Assembly: GCA_026993275.1 (NCBI GenBank) | Contig: JALWUB010000020.1 | Span: 1-9,449, forward strand | Reading direction: 5' to 3' | DNA length: 9,449 bases | From: Robiginitomaculum sp. | Lineage (GTDB): Bacteria; Pseudomonadota; Alphaproteobacteria; Caulobacterales; Maricaulaceae | Shown here: positions 1 to 6,647 of the stretch, piece by piece | How the letters are laid out: the number at the start of each line of letters is the position of its first letter | Position numbering within the stretch: position 1 is the stretch's first letter | The notes under the pieces: model-generated | What the model was told of the DNA's origin: nothing | Databases searched by the model: none | What the model saw: the letters and a program-made list of their open reading frames with translations, nothing else | Made by a program: the position numbers and the translations under genes

Positions 1-1011
1 CCTGTAATACTCACGGTACCATTGCGCCATTCTGGCCATGCCTTCTTCCACGCTGGTCGCCGGTTTGCAGCCGGTGAGCTGTTGCAGCAGACGGGTGTCG
101 GCGCAGGTGTTGACCATGTCCGCCGGCTGCATGGGGCGCATGTTCATCTGGAACGTCCTGCCGGTGGCCTGCTCGATGGCCTTGATGAAGTCCATCAGGC
201 CGACAGGGCTGGCATTGCCGATATTGACCACCCGGTGCGGCGCCACGGGACTGAGCGAATCATGACGGCCCACCGGCTTGCCCGCCTCCGGGATGGCAGC
301 CATGAGCTTTTCAAGCGACATGGCCAGGTCCTCGACATAGGTGAAATCGCGGCTCATGCGGCCATGGTTGAACACATCAATGGGCCGGCCGTGCATGATC
401 GCGTCCAGGAACAGAAACGGCGCCATGTCGGGCCGCCCCCAGGGGCCGTAAACGGTAAAGAAGCGCATCATGGTCACCGGCAGCCGGTAGAGATCGGCGT
501 AGGAATGCGCCATCAGTTCCGCCGCCAGCTTGGTGGCCGCATAGATGGTCAGCGGGTGCGCGGTGCGGTCAACCTCCCTTGCCGGAAAAGAGGTGTTGGC
601 GCCATAGACCGAACTGGTCGAGGCCATCAGCAAATGCGCGACCTCATGGCGTTTGCTGGCCTCGAGGATGTGAAACGAGCCGGTCACATTGGCCGAAACA
701 TAGTCTTCGGGATGGCTGAGGCTGTGGCGCACCCCGACCTGCCCGGCCAGATGCACCACATGGGTGGGGCGCACCGCCTCAAACAGCGCCTCCACGCCTG
801 CGCGGTCTTCAATGTCGAGCTTGCTGAACGAAAACCCGGGCTTGTCTTGCAGGCGTTGCAGCCGCGCCTGTTTCAGCGCTGGATCATAATAGGGCGTCAT
901 GGCGTCCAGGCCATGCACCGCCTGCCCCTGTGCCAGCAACCGTTTGGCCAGAAAAAACCCGATAAACCCGGCCACGCCGGTAATCAGAACGCGCGGCGCA
1001 GGCGCTGTCAT
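1..1011 (-). CDS. NAD-dependent epimerase, UDP-glucuronate 4-epimerase type (3' end cut by window edge)
   Basis: Extended short-chain dehydrogenase/reductase that probably inverts C4 of a UDP-sugar (UDP-glucuronate to UDP-galacturonate) in the cytoplasm for surface polysaccharide. The frame starts at ATG 1011-1009 and stays open to base 1, giving 337 codons. Family members are about 335-345 residues, so only a few residues are probably missing. The Rossmann motif GVAGFIG is at residues 12-18 (Gly12, Gly15, Gly18). An STSSVYG stretch at 131-137 supplies the catalytic Ser/Thr, and Tyr157-x-x-x-Lys161 is the catalytic pair. RFFTVYGPWGRPDM (183-196), PIDVFNHG (210-217) and RDFTYVEDL (220-228) are typical of the UDP-glucuronate epimerase branch; the last visible residues, WYREYYR, resemble the usual family C-terminus. 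Its start overlaps the upstream ATPase stop as ATGA, implying translational coupling. The substrate is inferred from family motifs; another UDP-hexose or UDP-uronate is possible. Confidence 0.88.
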   Translation of the reverse strand, partial: MTAPAPRVLITGVAGFIGFFLAKRLLAQGQAVHGLDAMTPYYDPALKQARLQRLQDKPGFSFSKLDIEDRAGVEALFEAVRPTHVVHLAGQVGVRHSLSHPEDYVSANVTGSFHILEASKRHEVAHLLMASTSSVYGANTSFPAREVDRTAHPLTIYAATKLAAELMAHSYADLYRLPVTMMRFFTVYGPWGRPDMAPFLFLDAIMHGRPIDVFNHGRMSRDFTYVEDLAMSLEKLMAAIPEAGKPVGRHDSLSPVAPHRVVNIGNASPVGLMDFIKAIEQATGRTFQMNMRPMQPADMVNTCADTRLLQQLTGCKPATSVEEGMARMAQWYREYYR

Positions 1012-1778
1012 CCCGCCATCACCTTGATCGGCCCCGTTTCGCTGCCGGTGACGAACTGTTCCACATACGGGTTGCCCGAATGGTCCACGTCCTTGGCCGG
1101 GCCGCGCCAGATGATCTTGCCCTCATAGAGCATGGCAATCTCGTCGGCGATCTTGCGCGCCGACACCATGTCGTGGGTGATGGAAATGGCGGTGGCCCCC
1201 AGGGCGCTGACCTGGCGGCGAATGAGATTGTTGATGACATCGGCCGTGATCGGATCCAGCCCGGTCGTCGGCTCGTCAAAAAACATGATTTGCGGCCGGG
1301 CGACGATGGCGCGCGCAAGGCCAACGCGCTTTTGCATGCCGCCCGACAGCTCCGCCGGGCGCAGCAGCGCCGTGTCCGCTTCCAGATTGACCTGGGCCAG
1401 TGCCGCAATGGCATGCTCCCTGGCCTGCTTGCGTTTCATGCCATCGGCGTAGAGCAGGCGAAAGGCGACGTTTTCCCAGACGGTGAGCGAATCGAACAGG
1501 GCGCCGCCCTGAAACAGCATGCCGAACTTGGCCATCACCTTGGCCTGCTTGCGCCCCGACAGGCCGTTGACCTTCTCGTTGTCGATGCAGATGGTGCCCT
1601 TGTCGGGGTGCATCAGGCCCAGAATGCATTTCAGCAGCACCGATTTGCCCATGCCCGAGCCGCCAATGATGACCAGCGAGCGCCCGGCCGCCAGGTCCAG
1701 ATCAATGCCGCGCAGCACATGGTTGCTGCCAAAGGACTTGTAAACGCCGCGCAGGGAGATTTTCGGGGTATCAGCCAT
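1008..1778 (-). CDS. mlaF: MlaF-type ABC transporter ATP-binding protein
   Basis: Cytoplasmic ATPase of an Mla/MCE-type lipid transporter, which with MlaE moves phospholipid between the inner and outer membrane. The protein is 256 residues, close to the family norm. Walker A is GGSGMGKS at 39-46, the Q-loop glutamine is Gln90, the signature is LSGGMQ at 144-149, Walker B is IMFFDEP at 164-170, the D-loop is GLDP at 173-176 and the switch histidine is His202. The tail QFVTGSETGPI (241-251) resembles the C-terminal extension of MlaF/Ttg2A proteins, which separates it from amino-acid importer ATPases. The ATG at 1778 lies 9 bases after the permease stop, with only a weak purine-rich site before it; the stop overlaps the epimerase start. 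No MlaD-like substrate-binding (MCE) gene is visible; it may lie elsewhere in the genome. The family call is firm, the direction of lipid transport is not. Confidence 0.93.
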   Translation of the reverse strand: MADTPKISLRGVYKSFGSNHVLRGIDLDLAAGRSLVIIGGSGMGKSVLLKCILGLMHPDKGTICIDNEKVNGLSGRKQAKVMAKFGMLFQGGALFDSLTVWENVAFRLLYADGMKRKQAREHAIAALAQVNLEADTALLRPAELSGGMQKRVGLARAIVARPQIMFFDEPTTGLDPITADVINNLIRRQVSALGATAISITHDMVSARKIADEIAMLYEGKIIWRGPAKDVDHSGNPYVEQFVTGSETGPIKVMAG

Positions 1779-1787
1779 GGTGCCTGG

Positions 1788-2555
1788 TCAAACGAAAAGC
1801 GTGGTGAGAACGTAATTGGCGGCAAAGATCAAGATCGCCGCACTGACCACCGCATTGGTGGTGGCGCGGCCCACCCCTTGCGCGCCGCGGCGCGAATTGT
1901 AGCCATGGTAACAGCCCATCAGGGCAATGATATAGCCAAACACGGCGGCCTTGATGAGGCCCGAGATCACGTCCCAATTGGTGACAAAGTTCATGGTGTT
2001 GCGGATATAGGTGGCGCCATTGAAGCCCAGCGTCTGGGTCGAGACGGCATAACCGCCAAACACCCCGATAATGTCGGCAACAAGCACCAGCAGCGGCACG
2101 CAGATGACCGCTGCCGTCACCCGCGGCGCCACCAGAAAGCGGAACGGGTCGGTGGACAGGGTCTTGAGGGCGTCGATCTGTTCGGTGACGCGCATGGCGC
2201 CGATCTCGGCGGCCATGGCGGCGCTGACCCGGCCGGCCAGCATCAAGGATGCCAGCACCGGGCCAAGCTCGCGGGTAATGCCCAGCACGACAATATCGGG
2301 CACGAACTGTTCGGCATTAAAGCGCGAGCCGCCGGTATAGATGTTCAGCGCCAGCGCCGCGCCGGTAAACACCGCCGTCAGGCCCACCACCGGCAGCGAG
2401 AAAAAGCCGATGCGCAAAAGCTGCGCTCTGAGCTGGTCAAGATACCAGGGCGGCGCCAGCGCAGCCATCAGCCCGCGCACGGAAAAGATCGCCAGCGCCC
2501 CGGCGGTGCGGATCAGCGCCAGCGTGGCGCGGCCAATGATTGCCAGCGGATTCAT
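1788..2555 (-). CDS. mlaE: MlaE-family lipid ABC transporter permease
   Basis: Inner-membrane permease of an Mla/MCE-type phospholipid transporter, 255 residues, the usual length for MlaE. The conserved core is clear: ELGP at 96-99, the AGR of LMLAGRV at 107-109, and AAEIGAMRVTEQIDAL at 115-130. Hydrophobic segments are near 50-72, 86-110, 143-170, 196-216 and 234-255. The stretch GCYHGYNSRRGAQGVG (214-229), followed by ATTNAVV, is the conserved loop before the last membrane segment. Start ATG 2555-2553 overlaps the alanine racemase stop as ATGA, which fixes the start and implies translational coupling. It is followed by its partner ATPase after 9 bases. The N-terminus lacks the STAS domain found in some longer homologues. 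Which MCE protein it pairs with cannot be seen here. Confidence 0.93.
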   Translation of the reverse strand: MNPLAIIGRATLALIRTAGALAIFSVRGLMAALAPPWYLDQLRAQLLRIGFFSLPVVGLTAVFTGAALALNIYTGGSRFNAEQFVPDIVVLGITRELGPVLASLMLAGRVSAAMAAEIGAMRVTEQIDALKTLSTDPFRFLVAPRVTAAVICVPLLVLVADIIGVFGGYAVSTQTLGFNGATYIRNTMNFVTNWDVISGLIKAAVFGYIIALMGCYHGYNSRRGAQGVGRATTNAVVSAAILIFAANYVLTTLFV

Positions 2556-3661
2556 GAATGCCTTCCCTCGTAAACGCGCTCAAGGCGGGCGCCGAGCCCG
2601 GTGAGCACCTCATAGGACACAGTTCCCGCCGCCTTGGCAAGCGCTTCCAGATCATCTCCCAGCACCGTGAAGCTGTCGCCAGGGCGCGGCGCCGGGTCAA
2701 GGCCGCTGGCATCAAAGGCCGACAGGTCCATGGAGACGCGCCCGGCAATGGCTGCCCTTTGCCCGGCAAAGCGGGCGAAACCCGCCGGAGAGGCGCTGCG
2801 CGGCAGCCCGTCGGCATAACCCAGCGCCAGAATGGCCACCGCCATGTCCCTTGGCGCCACAAAGTCTGCGCCATAGCCGACGCCTTCGCCCGCTTTCAGG
2901 GTGCGCACTTGCAAGACCGGGGCTTCGATGCGCGCCACTGCGGCAAGCGCCGGGCCGCCCGCATCCAGCGGCGCGCCGCCATAAAGGGCGATGCCGGGCC
3001 GGGTCAGGTCAAAATGAAAATCCGCGCCATGCAGAATGCCGGCGGAGCTGGCGAGGCTGGCGCGCACACCGGGAAAGGCCGCAGCGATGGAGCGAAAGCG
3101 CTGCAATTGCCGGGCATTGAGAGCATGGCCGGGGTCGGAGGCGCAGGCCAGATGGCTCATCACCAGGCTCAATTCCAGGCCCTCCAGCGCGGCGGCGTCA
3201 AAGTCCCGCCAGGGCAGGCCCAGCCGGTTCATCCCGGTATCCACATGCAGCGCCGCGGGCGTGTCCGCCGCGGCCTCGCGCCACAGGGCGATCTGCTCAT
3301 GGGTGTTCAGAACCGGGGTCAGGGCCTCGCGGCGCATCAGCGCCACCGTTTCGGCGCAGACGCCATCCAGCACAAGGATTTCCGCCGCGGGCCCGAGCAC
3401 GCGCCGCGCCTGCACCCCCTCGGCGGCATTGGCGCAAAAAAAGCTGGTGCAGCCAGCCTCGCGCAGCACCGGCGCAACCTGTTCCAGCCCCAGGCCATAG
3501 GCATTGGCCTTGATCGCCGCCCCGGTGGCTGCCGCGCCCGAACGCGCCGCCATCAGCCGGTAATTGGCGCGCAGCGCATCCAGATCGACAATCAGGCGCG
3601 GGCGGGACGGATAAGCACACACAGCAGTCATGCCCTGCCTATACCCCGCTCGACCGCCCAT
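2552..3661 (-). CDS. alr: alanine racemase
   Basis: PLP-dependent enzyme that interconverts L- and D-alanine in the cytoplasm, supplying D-Ala for peptidoglycan. Numbering is from the ATG at 3661 (369 residues). The PLP lysine is Lys51 in AAIKANAYGLG (49-58 region) and the second catalytic base is Tyr263 in GVGYGADF. Other conserved parts are HVDTGMNRLG (139-148), RPGIALYGG (221-229), GYADGLPR (281-288), GRVSMDLSAFD (307-317) and the C-terminal YEVLTGLGARLERVY. The start is uncertain. ATG 3661 has GGGAG about ten bases upstream, but adds an unconvincing ten-residue leader; ATG 3631 gives MTAVCAYPSRPRLIVDLDAL, the usual distance to the first conserved block. I list the longer form. It is the first visible gene of the minus-strand unit and overlaps the permease start by four bases. 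Whether it is the biosynthetic or a catabolic isozyme is not shown; the envelope-gene context favours biosynthetic. Confidence 0.95.
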   Translation of the reverse strand: MGGRAGYRQGMTAVCAYPSRPRLIVDLDALRANYRLMAARSGAAATGAAIKANAYGLGLEQVAPVLREAGCTSFFCANAAEGVQARRVLGPAAEILVLDGVCAETVALMRREALTPVLNTHEQIALWREAAADTPAALHVDTGMNRLGLPWRDFDAAALEGLELSLVMSHLACASDPGHALNARQLQRFRSIAAAFPGVRASLASSAGILHGADFHFDLTRPGIALYGGAPLDAGGPALAAVARIEAPVLQVRTLKAGEGVGYGADFVAPRDMAVAILALGYADGLPRSASPAGFARFAGQRAAIAGRVSMDLSAFDASGLDPAPRPGDSFTVLGDDLEALAKAAGTVSYEVLTGLGARLERVYEGRHS

Positions 3662-3673
3662 GCAAAACCCGCT

Positions 3674-3722
3674 CCCGGCATGGTGCGCAGGAAGCGCGTT
3701 AACCTTCGTGCAGCATGCCGGG
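3674..3722. repeat. inverted repeat in the divergent alr / metal-efflux intergenic region
   Basis: CCCGGCATGGTGC (3674-3686) and GCAGCATGCCGGG (3710-3722) are reverse complements at 12 of 13 positions; the sole mismatch is the 3683/3713 pair. The 23-base spacer holds a smaller nested pair, GAAG (3691-3694) and CTTC (3704-3707). The element sits 12 bases beyond the outer alr start and about 58 bases before the small exported-protein gene, so it could be an operator for either unit or a hairpin in a leader transcript. There is no run of T after either arm, so it does not look like an intrinsic terminator. I see no convincing sigma-70 boxes in this 118-base gap. Confidence 0.55.
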
Positions 3723-3779
3723 GTTTACGCTGTGGCCTGCGGCCGTTACAAGGCGGACGCATCACAGTGTTGCGAGGTC

Positions 3780-4100
3780 ATGAAAAACGCCATTGCCCAT
3801 ATCCTGATCGCCTGCCTTCTGGCCCTTTCCCTGCATGGGTTTGGCACAGACGAGCATGGCATCAAGGCCGCCTCCGGCGAAATCGTGCTGGTTGATTCGG
3901 ATTCGGGCAAGAACAAGACGGACAGCACAGCGCCGCAAATGGGCGGAGCCTGCGACATTTGCCAGGTGGTGCATCACTATGTTGTTGCCAGCCAGGAGGC
4001 CCTGCCCGTTCCGGCAGCAAGCCGCTTGGTGTTTGCCCGCGCCGGAGCGCACCCGCCAGACAACCGGCCCGGCGGCCTGCTTCGCCCGCCAACAGCCTGA
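3780..4100 (+). CDS. small exported protein with CxxC and His-His, first gene of the metal-efflux operon
   Basis: A 106-residue protein that I do not recognise with certainty. It starts MKNAIAH and has a hydrophobic segment to about residue 19, consistent with a signal peptide or single membrane anchor, so it probably acts in the periplasm. The mature part is acidic (TDEHG at 23-27, VDSDSG at 38-43), followed by ACDICQVVHH with Cys58, Cys61, His65 and His66, and ends in a Pro/Arg-rich tail. A small exported protein with a Cys-containing motif ahead of czcC-like genes is a recurring layout (CzcI-like and DUF2946-like proteins), and the CxxC and RPP-containing tail loosely resemble DUF2946; this is inference. 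The ATG at 3780 has GAGG at 3774-3777, only two bases away, an unusually tight ribosome-binding spacing. It lies 148 bases before czcC on the same strand. Metal binding or sensing is plausible, not shown. Confidence 0.6.
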   Translation: MKNAIAHILIACLLALSLHGFGTDEHGIKAASGEIVLVDSDSGKNKTDSTAPQMGGACDICQVVHHYVVASQEALPVPAASRLVFARAGAHPPDNRPGGLLRPPTA

Positions 4101-4141
4101 TTGCCCGTTCGCGCATTGCCTGCCGCCCTGCGCCAGGCTGC

Positions 4142-4172
4142 GCATGCGTAACAGACGGGTGCGGGCATGCGT
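4142..4172. repeat. pair of GCATGCGT direct repeats upstream of czcC
   Basis: The octamer GCATGCGT occurs at 4142-4149 and again at 4165-4172, 23 bases apart from start to start, about two helical turns. The first copy lies in the eight-base palindrome CGCATGCG (4141-4148), and the second contains the palindrome GCATGC (4165-4170). Both lie in the 148-base non-coding gap between the small exported-protein gene and czcC. They could be a paired protein-binding site, but in GC-rich DNA short GC palindromes arise easily. Confidence 0.35.
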
Positions 4173-4196
4173 GCAGGACACGCCAGATTTCGCATT

Positions 4197-4211
4197 CGTC
4201 ATGACATGACG
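4197..4211. promoter_or_regulatory. 15-base palindrome before czcC, candidate operator
   Basis: CGTCATG (4197-4203), a single central A (4204) and CATGACG (4205-4211) form an inverted repeat with perfect seven-base arms. It ends 37 bases before the czcC start codon, a position where a repressor or activator of an internal promoter could sit. Directly after it, GCGCC (4211-4215) and GGCGC (4219-4223) form a second small inverted repeat around CTT. No clear -35/-10 pair could be assigned. The size and symmetry suit a dimeric regulator, but the regulator is not encoded in this window. Confidence 0.45.
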
Positions 4212-4248
4212 CGCCCTTGGCGCAACAGTCTCAGGACGAGCAATCACA

Positions 4249-5517
4249 ATGACTTTCATCAACAAGGCGCTGTGCGGCGCCCTGTGGGCCGGAATGGCGC
4301 TTGCCGCTGCGCCCATGGCCCACTCCCAGCAAACACCTGACAGGCAGAGCCAAAGTTCCCGGCCCGTGGCCGCTGCTTTTGCCAGATCGGTGCTCGACGC
4401 CCACCCGGCCATTGCCGCAGCCAGGGCCGAACTGGACGCTGCCAAGGCCCGGGCGCGCGGCGCCGGGCGGGCCTTGTACAATCCCGAAATCGAGGCCAGC
4501 TACGAAAATGCGGATTCAACCACCAAATCCCTGGGCGTATCGCAAACCCTGGACCTGCACGGCAAACGCAAGGCCCGCGCCAACACCGGGCGCGCCGATG
4601 TCATCGCCGCAAAGGCGGCGCTGGACCTGGTGCAAAAATCCCTGCTGACCGATATTCTCACAGCCTTGGCCGAACACCAGAGCGCCTTTGAAAAACTGCA
4701 ACTGGCGCGCTCCAGGGTGCGGCTGGCGCGCGATTTCCTGACCCTGGCGCAAACCCGGAAGACCGCTGGCGATCTTTCTGAATCGGAATTGCTGACGGCG
4801 CGCCTGGCCCTGTCGCAAGCCCTGGCCGGGCAAAGCCAGGCCAGGGCGGAGCTCTCCCGCGCCCGTGAACGCCTGGCCGCCTTGAGCGGCGAGCAGCGGG
4901 ACGTCTGGCCCTTGCTGGTGGGCACACCGGAAGGCGCACTGCTCCGGGGCTGGTCCGGCGCGGTGGACGAGCTGCCGGAAATGCGGCTGGTGCTGGCGCA
5001 ATCAGAGCGTTTTCGCGCCCGTATTGCCCTGGCTGACAAAATGCGCAAGGCCGACCCGACGCTGGGCCTGAGCCTGGGCACAGAAAGCAATGGCCTTGGC
5101 GGCAATGCAACGCTGTTTGGCGTGCGCCTGGCCATTCCCCTGCAGATTCGCAACACGTTCAGCGACAATGTGACCGCTGCGCGCGCCGACAATGCCCGCG
5201 CCCTGGCCGAGGCGCGCAAGATCCGCATGCGCGTCGAAGCCCGCCTGCAGGCCACGACCAGGCGCTTTCTGGCCGCATCACAGGCCTGGCAGGCGTGGCA
5301 GTCTGCCGCTGCTGCCGACCTCACTGCCCAGCGCGACCTGTTGAAAACCCTGTGGGAAGCGGGCGAACTCAACGCCGTTTCCTACCTCGTGCAGCTTAAT
5401 CAGACCTTTGATGCGCAATCCGCTGCCGTGGACCTGAAAAGTGCGCTGTGGCGCGCCTGGTTCGACTGGCTCGACGCATCCAATTCCTCATTTACCTGGC
5501 TGGAGGCCATCCAATGA
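4249..5517 (+). CDS. czcC: TolC-family outer-membrane channel of a heavy-metal RND efflux system (CzcC-like)
   Basis: Outer-membrane factor that, as a trimer, forms the exit duct of the tripartite metal pump. The protein is 422 residues, typical for CzcC. Residues 1 to about 26 are a signal peptide (hydrophobic run ALWAGMALAAAPMA, then AHS-Q), without a lipobox cysteine, so it is probably not lipidated as CusC is. Two outer-membrane efflux repeats are visible. The first starts with the YNPEIEASYENADS segment (77-90) and GVSQTLDLHGKRKAR (96-110), both characteristic of this family. The second contains a GLSLGTES strand and FGVRLAIPLQIRN in its middle. Long alanine-rich helices fill the rest, as expected for the periplasmic coiled-coil barrel. 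ATG 4249 has AGGA at 4233-4236. Its stop overlaps the adaptor start as ATGA (5514-5517), so the two are translationally coupled. The family is firm; the metal is not specified by this subunit. Confidence 0.92.
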   Translation: MTFINKALCGALWAGMALAAAPMAHSQQTPDRQSQSSRPVAAAFARSVLDAHPAIAAARAELDAAKARARGAGRALYNPEIEASYENADSTTKSLGVSQTLDLHGKRKARANTGRADVIAAKAALDLVQKSLLTDILTALAEHQSAFEKLQLARSRVRLARDFLTLAQTRKTAGDLSESELLTARLALSQALAGQSQARAELSRARERLAALSGEQRDVWPLLVGTPEGALLRGWSGAVDELPEMRLVLAQSERFRARIALADKMRKADPTLGLSLGTESNGLGGNATLFGVRLAIPLQIRNTFSDNVTAARADNARALAEARKIRMRVEARLQATTRRFLAASQAWQAWQSAAAADLTAQRDLLKTLWEAGELNAVSYLVQLNQTFDAQSAAVDLKSALWRAWFDWLDASNSSFTWLEAIQ

Positions 5518-6638
5518 CGTTTATCACGACCCTTTTCAGAACCCTGCCGCTGGCCGCGCTTGCCGCTCTGGCCATGCCGTCCCTGCCCTATGCGGCTGAG
5601 CCGGAGCACGGAGAAGAACACGCGGAAAACCTGGTGCGCATGAGCGCCGCCGAGCGGCAAAAGAATGGCGTCAAGATCATGCGGGTGGTGCCACGGCCGC
5701 TGTCGGATGAGATCAGCGCGCCCGGCGAAGCCGGCCTGGACCTGTACAGAACCAGCCAGGTGACACCGCGCATAGACGCGCAGGTTATTGCCCGCCATGC
5801 CCGCCTTGGCGACACGGTTGCCACCGGTGCGGCGCTGGTGACCCTGTCCAGCGTGGACATGGCACAGGCCCAGGGTGATCTGATCGTGACCGCGCGCGAA
5901 TGGGCGCGGGTCAAGAAGCTGGGCCGCAAGGTGGTGTCCGACCGCCGCTATGTGGCGGCCCAGGTGGCTGCGCAACTGGCCCGCGCCAAGGTCTTGGCCT
6001 TTGGCATGACGGCTGCAGCCGCGGACAAGCTGGCGGCTCTCGGCGACGCCTCCAGGGCCACGGGCGCGTTCACGCTTTACGCCCTTCAGGACGGCACCGT
6101 GATGCGCGACGACTTCGTTCTCGGCGAGATTGTCAAGCCGGGCCGGGTCCTGTTCGAGATCTCCGATGAAAGCAAGGTGTGGGTCAATGCCCGCCTGGCC
6201 GCCGAAGACGCCGCCCGGATCAAACCCGGCGCCAAGGCGCGGGTGCTCAGCAGTGATGGCGGGCAATACCCGGCCAAAGTCCTGCAATTGCATCACGCCC
6301 TGGACGAAACCACCCGGACCCTGTCGGCGCGGATCGAGGTCAGCAATCGCGATGATGCCCTGCATGCCGGACAATTCGTCACCGTGTTCATCGAGGCGGG
6401 CATGACCGCGCCCAGGCTGGCCGTGCCCAAATCGGCCGTGACGCTGATGAATGGCGGCCAGCATGTGTTTGTGCTCAGCGGCGACACCCTGGTGCCGCAA
6501 GAGGTGCTGACCGGCGCCGAACATGGCGATTGGGTGGAAATCAAGAGTGGATTGCAAAGCGGCGCGCAAATCGCCGTGAGCCGGATATTCCTGCTCAAAT
6601 CCCTGATCCTGAAATCATCCATTGGCGACGAGCACTAG
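5514..6638 (+). CDS. czcB: periplasmic adaptor subunit of a heavy-metal RND efflux system (CzcB-like)
   Basis: Membrane-fusion protein linking the RND pump to the outer-membrane channel, 374 residues. The start at ATG 5514 is chosen because it overlaps the czcC stop by four bases and begins directly with a signal peptide (hydrophobic run about 9-28, ending PYAA). The mature N-terminus is His/Glu-rich: EPEHGEEHAEN at 29-39. Residues about 82-112 form the first half of the lipoyl-like domain, followed by a short helical hairpin (about 115-175) and the second lipoyl half (TLYALQDGTVMRDDFVLGE, 187-205). A beta-barrel domain follows (VWVNARLAAEDAARIKPG), then LHHALDETTRTLSARIEVSN (259-278), highly typical of metal-efflux adaptors, and a membrane-proximal domain. 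The protein ends in GDEH. The CusB-type N-terminal methionine cluster is absent, which leans towards divalent metal. It lies 9 bases before czcA. Confidence 0.92.
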   Translation: MTFITTLFRTLPLAALAALAMPSLPYAAEPEHGEEHAENLVRMSAAERQKNGVKIMRVVPRPLSDEISAPGEAGLDLYRTSQVTPRIDAQVIARHARLGDTVATGAALVTLSSVDMAQAQGDLIVTAREWARVKKLGRKVVSDRRYVAAQVAAQLARAKVLAFGMTAAAADKLAALGDASRATGAFTLYALQDGTVMRDDFVLGEIVKPGRVLFEISDESKVWVNARLAAEDAARIKPGAKARVLSSDGGQYPAKVLQLHHALDETTRTLSARIEVSNRDDALHAGQFVTVFIEAGMTAPRLAVPKSAVTLMNGGQHVFVLSGDTLVPQEVLTGAEHGDWVEIKSGLQSGAQIAVSRIFLLKSLILKSSIGDEH

Positions 6639-6647
6639 GAACAGATC

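Noticed and set aside
22..1128. Plus-strand open frame opposite the epimerase
   Set aside because: The minus-strand frame has intact Rossmann and YxxxK motifs; this one is a shadow.
1080..2573. Long plus-strand open frame opposite mlaF and mlaE
   Set aside because: Both minus-strand genes have full family motifs; the plus-strand product is low-complexity (Gly/Arg/His/Gln) and typical of a GC-rich shadow frame.
3734..3744. GGCC-TGC-GGCC inverted repeat in the divergent gap
   Set aside because: Four-base arms that are themselves palindromic are expected by chance in GC-rich DNA.
3807..3818. Possible lipobox (LIAC, Cys12) in the small exported protein
   Set aside because: The pattern fits, but the hydrophobic stretch before the cysteine is too short and continues past it, so ordinary signal peptide or anchor is more likely.
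2558..3895. Long plus-strand open frame opposite alr, running into the intergenic gap
   Set aside because: It is antisense to a confident alanine racemase and has no family features.
3762..4481. Minus-strand 239-codon frame spanning the small gene, the gap and the start of czcC
   Set aside because: It overlaps the czcC signal-peptide region in antisense, is Ala/Arg-rich without a domain, and would conflict with the operon order.
5400..6569. Minus-strand open frame opposite the adaptor gene
   Set aside because: The product lacks recognisable features and covers a clear adaptor coding region.
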